Assembly: GCA_964509205.1 (NCBI GenBank)
Contig: CAZDVW010000032.1
Span: 1-14,403, forward strand
Direction: 5' to 3'
DNA: 14,403 bases
DNA from: Duodenibacillus sp964509205
GTDB lineage: Bacteria; Pseudomonadota; Gammaproteobacteria; Burkholderiales; Burkholderiaceae_F
Below are positions 6,775 to 14,221 of the stretch, one piece after another (position 1 is the stretch's first letter; every line of letters begins with the position of its first letter). The position numbers and the translations under genes were made by a program. The notes under the pieces were generated by a model. It was not told where the DNA came from and did no database searches. It saw only the letters and a list, made by a program, of their open reading frames with translations.

Positions 6775-7683
6775 CTAATTGCTGCCGATAGTTTTCTTCT
6801 TTTTAATGTCTTGGCGCGGTGCGGAACCGAATAGCCGTTTGTACTCGCGGGAAAACTGCGACGGACTTTCATAGCCGACGGCAAAGGCAGCGGAATCAAC
6901 GGTTTTTCCTTCGGAAAACATCAGCCGTTCGGCCTCGTGCAGACGCAGGCGTTTTTGAAATTGAATCGGAGAAAGCGAAGTCAAGTCTTTAAAGTGTTTG
7001 TGAAAGGTTGACGGCGCCATGCCGGCACGCTCAGCGAGTTCAGGGATATTGAGCGGTTCGGAAAAGTGTGTTCGCATCCAATCAAGGGCTCGTACGATGC
7101 GGGGCGTTTGCGGCTGGTTGGCGCAAAAGTGGCGCAGACAAGCTCCCTGCGGGCCCGAGAGCAACAGGTAGTGGATTTCTTTTGTGATCATCGGAGCAAA
7201 GATTGAGATTCGCTCCGGGGTTTCCTCCAGTTTCACTAACCGTATGAAGGCTTCAAGCAGTTCTTCCGAGGCATCGGCTACTACGACGGAAGGCGGTTCG
7301 GCAGAAGTCTCGGGCGCAGGACAAGAAAGCGTCGGAGATGCAGCAAGAAGTTCGGCAATTACTTGTCTGTCAAGACGCAGGGATACAGAGAGAAACGGAG
7401 TCTCTTTGGCGGCATCCGTGATGTGGTAGATGCCAGGCAAGTCCAGTGCAACGGCGGAGGATTGGCCGTTGCCGTAATCGGCAACAGTATTGCCCACAAT
7501 GGAGCGTTTTCGTCCCTGAACGACGAGCGCAATCAACGGTTGATAAAAACACCGTCGTGTTGGTTGGGGCGTATCAAAATGCGAAAAGGCGACTTTTGGC
7601 GTTTTTCCGCCGCAATAGCCTTCTTCCGGCATTACGGTGAGGATAAGTTGACGTAACTCAGAGAGCAGTGCTTCACGATCCAT
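6775..7683 (-). CDS. AraC-family transcriptional regulator, AraC_N type (YqhC-like)
   Basis: A 302-residue DNA-binding regulator. Residues about 20-180 match the AraC_N ligand-sensing half typical of YqhC-type proteins (TPKVAFSHFDTPQPTRRCFY, then YHITDAAKETPFLSVSLRLD). Residues about 195-292 form the paired helix-turn-helix: LNIPELAERAGMAPSTFHKH and TVDSAAFAVGYESPSQFSRE. Cysteines 24 and 45 in the sensing half could matter if it senses electrophiles, which is inference. The start ATG at 7683 has a near-perfect AAGGAGG; an extra 24 codons upstream in frame lack support. It lies upstream of, and reads in the same direction as, the six-gene enzyme cluster, with palindromes on both sides of the gene. 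It is therefore the likely controller of that cluster, as YqhC is of yqhD-dkgA. Confidence 0.93.
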   Translation of the reverse strand: MDREALLSELRQLILTVMPEEGYCGGKTPKVAFSHFDTPQPTRRCFYQPLIALVVQGRKRSIVGNTVADYGNGQSSAVALDLPGIYHITDAAKETPFLSVSLRLDRQVIAELLAASPTLSCPAPETSAEPPSVVVADASEELLEAFIRLVKLEETPERISIFAPMITKEIHYLLLSGPQGACLRHFCANQPQTPRIVRALDWMRTHFSEPLNIPELAERAGMAPSTFHKHFKDLTSLSPIQFQKRLRLHEAERLMFSEGKTVDSAAFAVGYESPSQFSREYKRLFGSAPRQDIKKKKTIGSN

Positions 7684-7698
7684 GCGAGAACCTCCTTT

Positions 7699-7713
7699 TT
7701 TGATTGTATCAAA
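7699..7713. promoter_or_regulatory. Palindrome TTTGAT-TGT-ATCAAA before araC
   Basis: A perfect 6-3-6 inverted repeat lies immediately upstream of the araC ribosome binding site (AAGGAGG at about 7691-7697 on the complement). A protein bound here would block transcription into the gene, so autoregulation is possible. This is based on symmetry alone. Confidence 0.3.
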
Positions 7714-7747
7714 TTGCAGTTTCTGTTCTCTTTTTGAGGGAGGGAGA

Positions 7748-7768
7748 CTGGCCAATGGGATTGGTCAG
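7748..7768. promoter_or_regulatory. 21-bp near-perfect palindrome between araC and the SIMPL gene
   Basis: Arms CTGGCCAAT (7748-7756) and ATTGGTCAG (7760-7768) are separated by GGG and match at eight of nine pairs, the mismatch being a possible G-T wobble. The position, 65 bp from the araC start and 106 bp from the divergent SIMPL-gene start, suits a shared operator. The binding protein is unknown. Confidence 0.4.
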
Positions 7769-7787
7769 ACGCGAAAAACGGGGGGAT

Positions 7788-7823
7788 TCAGAAAGATTCT
7801 GATACGTTTCAGAACCAATCTTT
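7788..7823 (+). promoter_or_regulatory. Clustered TCAGAA/TTCTGA half-sites and potential hairpin
   Basis: TCAGAA (7788), TTCTGA (7797) and TCAGAA (7809) alternate, giving a perfect TCAGAA-AGA-TTCTGA palindrome and a second overlapping inverted pair. AAAGATT (7792-7798) also pairs with AATCTTT (7817-7823), so the stretch could fold as CTGA/TCAG plus a 7-bp stem with a 4-base bulge. It lies 51-86 bp upstream of the SIMPL-gene start. The role is unknown. Confidence 0.3.
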
Positions 7824-7873
7824 TCAGAGAAGCGCCGTTAAAATCCCTGTTGTTACCGATGCAGGAGAAAGCC

Positions 7874-8587
7874 ATGGAAAGCAAGACAATTATCTCGAGC
7901 CTTATTTTGGCGGCGGGCATTGCCGGGGGCGCTGCAATGCTCGGCAACCAACTCTGTGTTGGCATGGACGGATTTGTCAATCGTGACCGCGTCGTGACGG
8001 TCAAGGGGTTGGCCGAAAAGGTTGTTAAGGCCGATCGCGTCATTTGGCCTGTCGGATTTCGCGAACTCGGAAACGATTTGCCGGGTGTTTATGCCCGAAT
8101 CCAGTCGCGGCAGAATCAGGTGGTTGCCTTTTTAAAGGATGCCGGTTTGTCGGATTCGGAAATTTCGATTGCCGCGCCGACGCTGACGGATGCGCAGGCA
8201 GACAATTACAGCAACCAAAACAAAGCCTTTCGCTACAACATGGTTCAGACCGTGACCGTGTCGACCGATAAGGTGGATTTGGTTCTTGAACTCATGAAGC
8301 GGCAAAGTGAGCTCTTAAAGGCCGGAGTGGCTCTCGCAAGCGACTACAGCTGGCAAACATCGTTTGAATTTACAGGATTGAATGCCGTGAAGCCGACAAT
8401 GATCGAAGAGGCGACAAAGAATGCCCGTGCTTCTGCCTTGAAATTTGCGGAGGATTCCGGCAGCAAACTGGGGAAAATACGACGTGCCAATCAGGGACAA
8501 TTTTCGATTTCCAATCGCGACAATTTCACGCCGCATGTCAAGAACATCCGCGTTGTGACGACGGTCGAGTATTTCTTGAAAGATTAA
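7874..8587 (+). CDS. SIMPL-domain (DUF541, YggE-like) protein
   Basis: A 237-residue envelope protein with one N-terminal hydrophobic segment (about residues 5-24, SLILAAGIAGGAAMLG) that may be an uncleaved anchor or signal peptide. The SIMPL domain follows, from about residue 40 to the end, opening with VVTVKGLAEKVVKADRVIWP and closing with VVTTVEYFLKD. The family (E. coli YggE) is linked to reduced oxidative stress in some bacteria, but its mechanism is not known. The start at 7874 is chosen because GCAGGAGAAAG precedes it; another ATG five codons upstream (7859) is less well placed. It is transcribed divergently from araC across a 190-bp gap rich in palindromes, and a terminator follows 26 bp after its stop. 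Whether the AraC-type regulator also controls it is an open inference. Confidence 0.88.
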   Translation: MESKTIISSLILAAGIAGGAAMLGNQLCVGMDGFVNRDRVVTVKGLAEKVVKADRVIWPVGFRELGNDLPGVYARIQSRQNQVVAFLKDAGLSDSEISIAAPTLTDAQADNYSNQNKAFRYNMVQTVTVSTDKVDLVLELMKRQSELLKAGVALASDYSWQTSFEFTGLNAVKPTMIEEATKNARASALKFAEDSGSKLGKIRRANQGQFSISNRDNFTPHVKNIRVVTTVEYFLKD

Positions 8588-8613
8588 GTAAATTTCGTTT
8601 GTTTTCAATTGTT

Positions 8614-8638
8614 GCGCCCATCCAATCCGGATGGGCGC
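8614..8638 (+). terminator. Terminator after the SIMPL gene
   Basis: GCGCCCATCC (8614-8623) and GGATGGGCGC (8629-8638) form a perfect 10-bp GC-rich stem with a 5-base loop. It is followed by TGTCGTTTTGTCTCTT, a broken T-rich tail. It separates the SIMPL gene from the clpB promoter 14 bp further on. Confidence 0.8.
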
Positions 8639-8651
8639 TGTCGTTTTGTCT

Positions 8652-8679
8652 CTTGAAAAACCGAAAAAAATCCCCATAT
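8652..8679 (+). promoter_or_regulatory. Heat-shock sigma-32 promoter of clpB
   Basis: CTTGAAA (8652-8658), a 13-base spacer, and CCCCATAT (8672-8679) match the RpoH (sigma-32) consensus CTTGAAA-N13-CCCCATnT essentially perfectly. Transcription would begin near 8686, giving a leader of about 65 bases before the clpB start. It is the clearest promoter in the window. Confidence 0.92.
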
Positions 8680-8750
8680 AGAAAGTCACAGAGAGGTGCA
8701 GCGTCAGGCGGGAATTTTCCGATCTTTTGCAGCTCTCAAGGAGATACTTT

Positions 8751-11339
8751 ATGAGGCAAGATAAATTAACGACAAAGTTTCAGCAGGCCATTGCCGAGGC
8801 GCAATCGCTTGCGTTGTCCAACGACAACCAGTTTATTGAACCTGTGCATATTCTTGCGGCGATCATGGATGATGAAGAAGCGGTCGCCAAGGGGCTTTTT
8901 GATCGGATCGGAGCAAATTCAGAGCAAATCCGCAAGGCCGTTTCCGATGAGATCGCCCGTTTGCCGAAAGTGACGGGAACAGGCGGAGATATTCAGATCG
9001 GCCGCGACACGGTTCGTGCCTTTAATTTGGCAGAACGTGAAGCAACCAAACGGTCGGATTCGTATATTTCGTCGGAGCTCTTCCTGTTGGCGCTGACGGA
9101 TCCGGCGCTTGACATATCGCGGTTTCTTTCGCGCTTTGGCGTGACGCAGTCGGCTTTGTCTGCGGCGATTGACGCATTGCGCGGAGGCGAGAAGGTCGAG
9201 GATGCCGAAGGTGAGTCCGGGCGCGATGCGATTAAACGCTACACGGTGGACTTGACCGAACGGGCTCGGCTCGGAAAGATTGACCCCGTCATTGGTCGTG
9301 ACGATGAAATTCGCCGTACGATGCAGATTTTGCAACGCCGCACGAAGAACAATCCTGTGCTGATCGGCGAGCCCGGCGTCGGTAAGACGGCTGTCGTCGA
9401 GGGCTTGGCGCAGCGAATCGTCAACGGAGAGGTTCCCGACAGTTTGAAGCACAAGGTCGTGCTCTCTCTTGATATGGCAGGACTCATTGCCGGAGCCAAG
9501 TACCGCGGAGAGTTTGAAGAAAGACTCAAGAAACTCTTAAAGGAAGTGAGTGCGGCTGAAGGAAAGATCATTCTCTTTATTGATGAGCTGCACACAGTGG
9601 TCGGCGCCGGAAAGACTGAGGGATCTATGGATGCCGGCAATATGTTGAAACCGGCTCTGGCTCGCGGTGAGTTGCACGTCATCGGGGCAACAACGCTGGA
9701 TGAGTACAGAAAATACATCGAAAAAGATGCGGCTCTGGAACGTCGTTTTCAGAAAGTTCTTGTTGATGAGCCGAGTCTGGAAGACACGATTGCGATTTTG
9801 CGCGGGTTGCAGGAAAAGTATGAGGCGCACCACGGCGTTGAAATTACAGACCCCGCTATTGTGGCGGCCGCAGAGCTTTCTCAGCGTTACATCACGGATC
9901 GTTTCCTTCCGGATAAAGCCATCGATTTGATCGATGAGGCCGCAAGCCGCGTCAAGATGGAAATTGATTCGAAGCCGGAAGAACTCGACAAACTGGATCG
10001 TCGCTTGATTCAACTTAAGATTGAGCGTGAAGCGATGAAGAAAGAAACGGATGAAGCCAGCCGCAAGCGTCTGAGTGCTCTTGAAGAGGAAATCGAGAAA
10101 CTTTCTCGGGAATATTCGGATCTGGAAGAGATTTGGAAGGCCGAGAAAGCCGAGGCTATCGGTTCAAAGGCTGTCCGTGACGAAATTGACCGCACGAAGA
10201 TCGAAATGGAGGCTTGCCGTCGCGACGGACGATTCGAGCGACTCGCTGAGTTGCAGTACGGCGTGTTGCCGAAGTTGGAAGAAAAACTGAAAAAGGCCGA
10301 AGACGGCGAAAAACACGCGCAAAAGAGACCGAAACTGTTGCGTACGAGCGTCGGAGCCGAGGAAATCGCTGAGGTTGTCAGTCGGGCGACCGGAATTCCT
10401 GTTTCAAAAATGATGCGGGGAGAAAAGGCAAAATTGCTTGGAATGGCCGAGGCGTTAAAGCGTCGGGTTGTCGGACAGGATGCGGCTGTTCAGGCTGTTG
10501 CGCAGACGGTGCTTCGCAGCCGGGCGGGGCTTTCCGATCCGAACAGACCTTACGGTTCGTTCCTCTTTTTAGGACCGACGGGCGTCGGCAAGACGGAACT
10601 GACAAAGGCCTTGTGCGAATTTTTGTTTGATACGGAATCGGCTCTCATTCGAATTGACATGAGTGAATTCATGGAGAAACACTCGGTTGCTCGTTTAATC
10701 GGTGCCCCTCCGGGATATGTCGGTTACGAAGAGGGCGGTTATCTGACCGAAGCCGTTCGCCGCAAGCCGTACAGCGTCATCCTGCTCGATGAGGTTGAAA
10801 AAGCGCATCCCGATGTGTTTAACGTCCTCTTGCAGGTACTCGATGACGGCCGCATGACAGATGGTCAGGGTCGGACGGTGGACTTTAAGAACACGGTCAT
10901 CATCATGACGAGCAATCTCGGTAGTGATGAGATCCAGCGTCTTGCCGAGGCTCCGCACGAGCAGGTCAAAGAGGCGGCAATGCGGGAAGTAAAAGCCCAT
11001 TTCCGGCCGGAGTTCATCAACCGGATCGATGAGATTGTCGTGTTCAATAATTTGGATAAGACATCCATTCGTGCAATTGCATCGCTGCAGGTACAGGCCT
11101 TGGCAAAACGGCTTGCCTCGCAGGGGATCGGATTGAAGTTAAGCGACGCAGCGCTCGATTACGTTGCTGCCGCGGGCTTCGACCCCGTTTACGGCGCAAG
11201 ACCTTTGAAGCGGGCTGTTCAGGATAAACTCGAGAATCCTTTAGCCAGACGCTTGCTCGAAGGCAAGTATGCACCGGGCGATACGGTACGCGTGGAGTTA
11301 AAGGAAGGAGAGCTGACCTTCCTTGAGGACAAAGCGTAG
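8751..11339 (+). CDS. clpB: Chaperone ClpB (Hsp104-type disaggregase)
   Basis: An ATP-dependent hexameric disaggregase that extracts polypeptides from aggregates together with DnaK/DnaJ/GrpE in the cytoplasm. It has 862 residues, the normal length. In order: an N-terminal Clp repeat domain (1-145); AAA1 with Walker A GEPGVGKT (206-213) and Walker B LFIDEL (about 275-280), and pore loop KYRGEF (250-255); the coiled-coil middle domain (about 410-530, Lys/Glu-rich) that distinguishes ClpB from ClpA and ClpC; AAA2 with Walker A GPTGVGKT (608-615), pore loop GYVGYEEGG (655-663) and Walker B VILLDE (676-681). There is no IGF/L loop for ClpP. The start at 8751 is set by AAGGAGAT and the family N-terminus RQDKLTTKFQQA; eight in-frame codons upstream are ignored. 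It is driven by a sigma-32 promoter, monocistronic, and ends at a hairpin terminator. Confidence 0.98.
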   Translation: MRQDKLTTKFQQAIAEAQSLALSNDNQFIEPVHILAAIMDDEEAVAKGLFDRIGANSEQIRKAVSDEIARLPKVTGTGGDIQIGRDTVRAFNLAEREATKRSDSYISSELFLLALTDPALDISRFLSRFGVTQSALSAAIDALRGGEKVEDAEGESGRDAIKRYTVDLTERARLGKIDPVIGRDDEIRRTMQILQRRTKNNPVLIGEPGVGKTAVVEGLAQRIVNGEVPDSLKHKVVLSLDMAGLIAGAKYRGEFEERLKKLLKEVSAAEGKIILFIDELHTVVGAGKTEGSMDAGNMLKPALARGELHVIGATTLDEYRKYIEKDAALERRFQKVLVDEPSLEDTIAILRGLQEKYEAHHGVEITDPAIVAAAELSQRYITDRFLPDKAIDLIDEAASRVKMEIDSKPEELDKLDRRLIQLKIEREAMKKETDEASRKRLSALEEEIEKLSREYSDLEEIWKAEKAEAIGSKAVRDEIDRTKIEMEACRRDGRFERLAELQYGVLPKLEEKLKKAEDGEKHAQKRPKLLRTSVGAEEIAEVVSRATGIPVSKMMRGEKAKLLGMAEALKRRVVGQDAAVQAVAQTVLRSRAGLSDPNRPYGSFLFLGPTGVGKTELTKALCEFLFDTESALIRIDMSEFMEKHSVARLIGAPPGYVGYEEGGYLTEAVRRKPYSVILLDEVEKAHPDVFNVLLQVLDDGRMTDGQGRTVDFKNTVIIMTSNLGSDEIQRLAEAPHEQVKEAAMREVKAHFRPEFINRIDEIVVFNNLDKTSIRAIASLQVQALAKRLASQGIGLKLSDAALDYVAAAGFDPVYGARPLKRAVQDKLENPLARRLLEGKYAPGDTVRVELKEGELTFLEDKA

Positions 11340-11347
11340 ATTCTTAA

Positions 11348-11380
11348 AAGAACCCGCATCGGGAAACGATGCGGGTTCTT
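11348..11380. terminator. Bidirectional terminator between clpB and the lipoprotein gene
   Basis: AAGAACCCGCATCG (11348-11361) and its exact complement at 11367-11380 form a 14-bp stem with a GGAAA loop. The plus-strand stem ends in GTTCTT. On the minus strand the stem runs on into TTCTTTTAAGAA, giving a U-rich tail. It lies 8 bp after the clpB stop and 6 bp after the stop of the convergent gene, so it serves both. Confidence 0.9.
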
Positions 11381-11386
11381 CGTAAC

Positions 11387-12394
11387 CTATCGATCCTCAT
11401 GGGTTGGAGGCGTTAGTTTCTTTGTCGGCATCAAAAAGAAGTCGAATTGATTGCCTTCGATTATGTAGGCAGGGTTCTGTGCCGTTTGTTTGTGAAAGAC
11501 AAAATGCAACGGCGGGAGGCTCTTGACAAATTCCGGGAAGGAATTTTCAAAGAGAGCATCAAATTCGTTTGTCTTGGTCCAAGCTGTCCCGTTCCAACGG
11601 AAAAACGGCATGCCGCTTGAAACCTTAGCCTCTGAATTCGAATGACTTCCGTATCGGAACCCCAGTCGTTCTTCTCGCTCAAGAAAACTTGTGAGAATCT
11701 CTTCCGGGCGTATCTTTTCCGCTTTTTGCTTGGCTCCGCCGATGGCAAACGGAATGAGCGTCGGTTTGGTGGTTTCTTGCGATCTTGAGATAAACAGTGC
11801 GCCGCAGGTTCCGATGGCAGCATCGGACGCATAACGGCACCCGAGAGACTCATCTTCTAAAAAAACAGCCATGGAGTGCGTGAGAACGTCTCCGTCACGC
11901 GTGGTCCGAACAAGGTCTAAATACCATTTGCGTTCCGGCATGGAGCGACGCATGCTTGTGAAAAACGAGCGAGCGAAAACGGAAACGAAGCGTTTCTGCG
12001 CATTCACATTGCTTTGCACATCCGTGTTGTCGACAAAACCGAAGAACTGATTGTCTCGCGCGGATGTCGTCAACGTCTGACTCATGGCACGAATGAGGCC
12101 TTCGGGGCTGTACTCGCCGGGAATTACCTGCGGTTTAACCGACGTAGCTGCAGGGGTTTCGATTGGTTTTTTTAAGAGGGAGAAATCCACCGGAGCCGTC
12201 ATGACATCGGTCATGCCGGCAGGAGCTGCTGTATCCGAAGGAATCGGGGCGTAACCGAAAAACTTTAACGTATTCCAGGCACGTGAATGTGAGACGTCGT
12301 AGTCCATTCCGTAGTGACGTACAGAGGGGCTTGTGCAGGCAGCAAGCAACACCCCTGTGAGGCAAAACATTCCAAGTAAAGGTTTATTGATCAT
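11387..12394 (-). CDS. Lipoprotein of unknown function downstream of purB
   Basis: A 335-residue protein with a lipoprotein signal peptide. After MINKPLLGMFCL comes the lipobox LLAAC with Cys20, so the mature protein should be lipid-anchored, probably in the outer membrane as Thr-Ser follow the Cys rather than Asp. The start ATG at 12394 places the lipobox correctly; the frame is open 25 codons further upstream, but that would bury the signal. No clear ribosome binding site precedes the ATG. I recognise no domain in the mature part. It contains a central region with paired cysteines (about residues 187 and 198, GCRYASDAAIGTCGALFISR) and aromatic-rich C-terminal strands. It follows purB by 67 bp on the same strand and is probably cotranscribed; no functional link is apparent. 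Confidence 0.82.
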   Translation of the reverse strand: MINKPLLGMFCLTGVLLAACTSPSVRHYGMDYDVSHSRAWNTLKFFGYAPIPSDTAAPAGMTDVMTAPVDFSLLKKPIETPAATSVKPQVIPGEYSPEGLIRAMSQTLTTSARDNQFFGFVDNTDVQSNVNAQKRFVSVFARSFFTSMRRSMPERKWYLDLVRTTRDGDVLTHSMAVFLEDESLGCRYASDAAIGTCGALFISRSQETTKPTLIPFAIGGAKQKAEKIRPEEILTSFLEREERLGFRYGSHSNSEAKVSSGMPFFRWNGTAWTKTNEFDALFENSFPEFVKSLPPLHFVFHKQTAQNPAYIIEGNQFDFFLMPTKKLTPPTHEDR

Positions 12395-12461
12395 ACGAAA
12401 AACCAAGGATGCACCGTTTAAGTCAAAATTTTTGGAAAAGTCCTTGAAGTGTTTCGGGCGT

Positions 12462-13832
12462 TCAGGCACGTTTCGCCAGTTCTTCGGCTTTTCCGATGTA
12501 GCTTGCCGGCGTCATTTTCAGAAGCCGCTGTTTCGCATCTTCCGGAATGTCGAGCGTTTCGATAAATTCGCGCATGATCTCGGCCGACATGTGCCCCTTG
12601 CCGCGCGTGAGTGCCTTGAGTTTTTCATAGGGCTTCTCAACAGCGTAACGGCGCATCACCGTTTGGATGGCTTCGGCCAAGACCTCCCAAGAGGCCTCCA
12701 GATCGCTGGCAACTCGTGCTTCATTCAGTTCCAATTTCCCAAGTCCCTTCTCTAAGGCGGCGTAGGCCGTGAATGTATATCCGAAGGCCACGCCGAGATT
12801 TCTTTGGACGGTCGAGTCGCTTAAGTCGCGTTGCCAACGGGAAACCGGCAGTTTCTCTGAAAAGTGATGAAAGAGGGCATTGGCGATGCCGATGTTGCCT
12901 TCGGCGTTCTCAAAATCGATGGGGTTGACTTTGTGCGGCATGGTGGAACTGCCCACTTCGCCTTGACGCAGTTTTTGTTTGAAGTAGCCCAGTGAGATAT
13001 AGGCCCAAACGTCGCGTGAAAAATCGAGAAGTACGGTATTGGAACGAGCGATTGCATCGAAAAGCTCTGCCATATAGTCGTGCGATTCAATCTGCGTTGT
13101 GTGCGTGTTAAATGTTGCGCCGAGCTGAGTTTCCACGACCTGTTTGGCAAAGTTTTCCCAGTCAAACTCAGGATAGGCCGCCAAATGGGCGTTGAAATTG
13201 CCGACGGCGCCGTTCATTTTGGCAAGAATGGTGACGTTTTCGATAGCGCGAATGGCACGTTCAAGACGGATGGCAAACACGGAAAATTCCTTGCCGACGG
13301 TCGTCGGAGAGGCTGTTTGACCGTGCGTGCGCGAAAGCATCGGAACGTTAGCCCAGCGATGCGCGTTCTCACACAGGATGGCGTGGATGCGGCGCAATTT
13401 TTCGATAAGAGCTTTTCGTCCGTCAGAAAGCATCAAGGCGTAGCTGGTGTTGTTGATGTCCTCACTCGTACAAGCAAAGTGTACGAATTCACTCTCTGCA
13501 GCCAAGTCGGCATCGTGTGCGACCTGCGCTTTAATCCAGTATTCAACGGCCTTGACGTCGTGATTGGTCGTTGCCTCAATTTCCTTAATTTGTTCGCAGT
13601 CTTTTACTGTGAAATTCGTATAAAGCGAACGCAGGAACGTTGCATGTTCTCCGCCGATGGGGAGAATGCCGTCAAGACCGGATTTGGAAAGCGCAATCAG
13701 CCACTCGACTTCAACTTTGACGCGAGCGCGCATGAAGGCGTATTCCGAAAAGATCTCGCGCAGATCGTCACACTTGGAAGCATAGCGTCCGTCTAAGGGA
13801 CTGACGGCACAGAGGGTAGAGAGTTCAGACAT
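12462..13832 (-). CDS. purB: Adenylosuccinate lyase
   Basis: Catalyses two fumarate-releasing steps of purine synthesis: SAICAR to AICAR, and adenylosuccinate to AMP. It is a cytoplasmic homotetramer of the fumarase/aspartase superfamily. It has 456 residues, the length of the E. coli-type enzyme. The N-terminus LSTLCAVSPLDGRYASK is the characteristic opening. TTNHDVKAVEYWI (89-101) and SRTHGQTASPTT (167-178, with the acid His170 corresponding to E. coli His171) are present. The fumarate-lyase signature GSSTMPHKVNP lies at 294-304 and carries the catalytic Ser of the flexible loop. The start at 13832 matches the family N-terminus, though no strong ribosome binding site is visible. A TACAAT (complement of 13867-13872) may be its -10. 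The lipoprotein gene follows in the same direction. Confidence 0.98.
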   Translation of the reverse strand: MSELSTLCAVSPLDGRYASKCDDLREIFSEYAFMRARVKVEVEWLIALSKSGLDGILPIGGEHATFLRSLYTNFTVKDCEQIKEIEATTNHDVKAVEYWIKAQVAHDADLAAESEFVHFACTSEDINNTSYALMLSDGRKALIEKLRRIHAILCENAHRWANVPMLSRTHGQTASPTTVGKEFSVFAIRLERAIRAIENVTILAKMNGAVGNFNAHLAAYPEFDWENFAKQVVETQLGATFNTHTTQIESHDYMAELFDAIARSNTVLLDFSRDVWAYISLGYFKQKLRQGEVGSSTMPHKVNPIDFENAEGNIGIANALFHHFSEKLPVSRWQRDLSDSTVQRNLGVAFGYTFTAYAALEKGLGKLELNEARVASDLEASWEVLAEAIQTVMRRYAVEKPYEKLKALTRGKGHMSAEIMREFIETLDIPEDAKQRLLKMTPASYIGKAEELAKRA

Positions 13833-14086
13833 AGTTCATTTAAAAGTAAGAATGGAAGATATCGGGATTGTAAACGAGAGTGTTCTCAAATCTCTTTCGG
13901 CAAAGGTTCTTGGATGGATTTTATTGCGGATTGGAAAGAGCGGTAAAAAAGGGCATTTATAGGAAGAGACGAGAAAAGTTTTTTTACTCCTAGCCATAAA
14001 AACAGGCAGAATAAATTGTGTTCTAAACGCTGAGAGTGTTGTTCTTGTGTGAGAAAACAACTCTGAATGAAACAACCGACAAACTA

Positions 14087-14117
14087 TTGCACGATTTTGG
14101 CGGGGGGGGGGTAAAAT
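14087..14117 (+). promoter_or_regulatory. Candidate promoter with a poly-G spacer
   Basis: TTGCAC (14087-14092, three of six consensus bases) and TAAAAT (14112-14117, five of six) are separated by 19 bp, of which ten are the G run. Changes in the run would move the spacer away from or toward the optimum near 17 bp. The layout resembles the phase-variable porA promoter of Neisseria meningitidis. Transcription would start near 14124, about 98 bases before the ATG at 14222. The weak -35 keeps confidence moderate. Confidence 0.5.
14102..14111 (+). repeat. Homopolymer tract of ten G
   Basis: Ten consecutive G, the longest homopolymer in the window and a classic slipped-strand-mispairing site. Together with the following TAA it forms a 12-base inverted repeat with TTA plus nine C at 14244-14255. 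Confidence 0.9.
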
Positions 14118-14221
14118 ACAGTTGGCTTTTGTTGCATAAAGCGAACGATTTGGTCGTTGATGATGTCGCAAAAGCGAAGCATTTGACCGATGAAGCCGAT
14201 TAATGAAATAAAAGAAAGATC

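Larger units (their letters stand above)
13833..14221. other. 389-bp divergent gap between purB and the phase-variable gene
   Basis: AT-rich DNA separating two divergent genes. The left part should hold the purB promoter: TACAAT on the minus strand at 13872-13867 is the best -10, without a good -35. The right part holds the run of ten G and a possible promoter reading rightward. I see no tRNA, rRNA, insertion sequence or terminator here. Confidence 0.5.

Noticed and set aside
8919..10013. Several long minus-strand frames inside clpB
   Set aside because: They overlap the conserved AAA1 and middle-domain coding sequence and arise from its codon bias; none has a ribosome binding site or family motifs.
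13080..13796. 238-codon plus-strand frame inside purB
   Set aside because: It is the exact antisense shadow of a well conserved gene, and the translation resembles no protein family.
13836..14171. Minus-strand open frame of 111 codons upstream of purB
   Set aside because: It covers the purB leader and passes through the G run with low-complexity, basic, unrecognisable sequence and no ribosome binding site. It is a chance frame in non-coding DNA.
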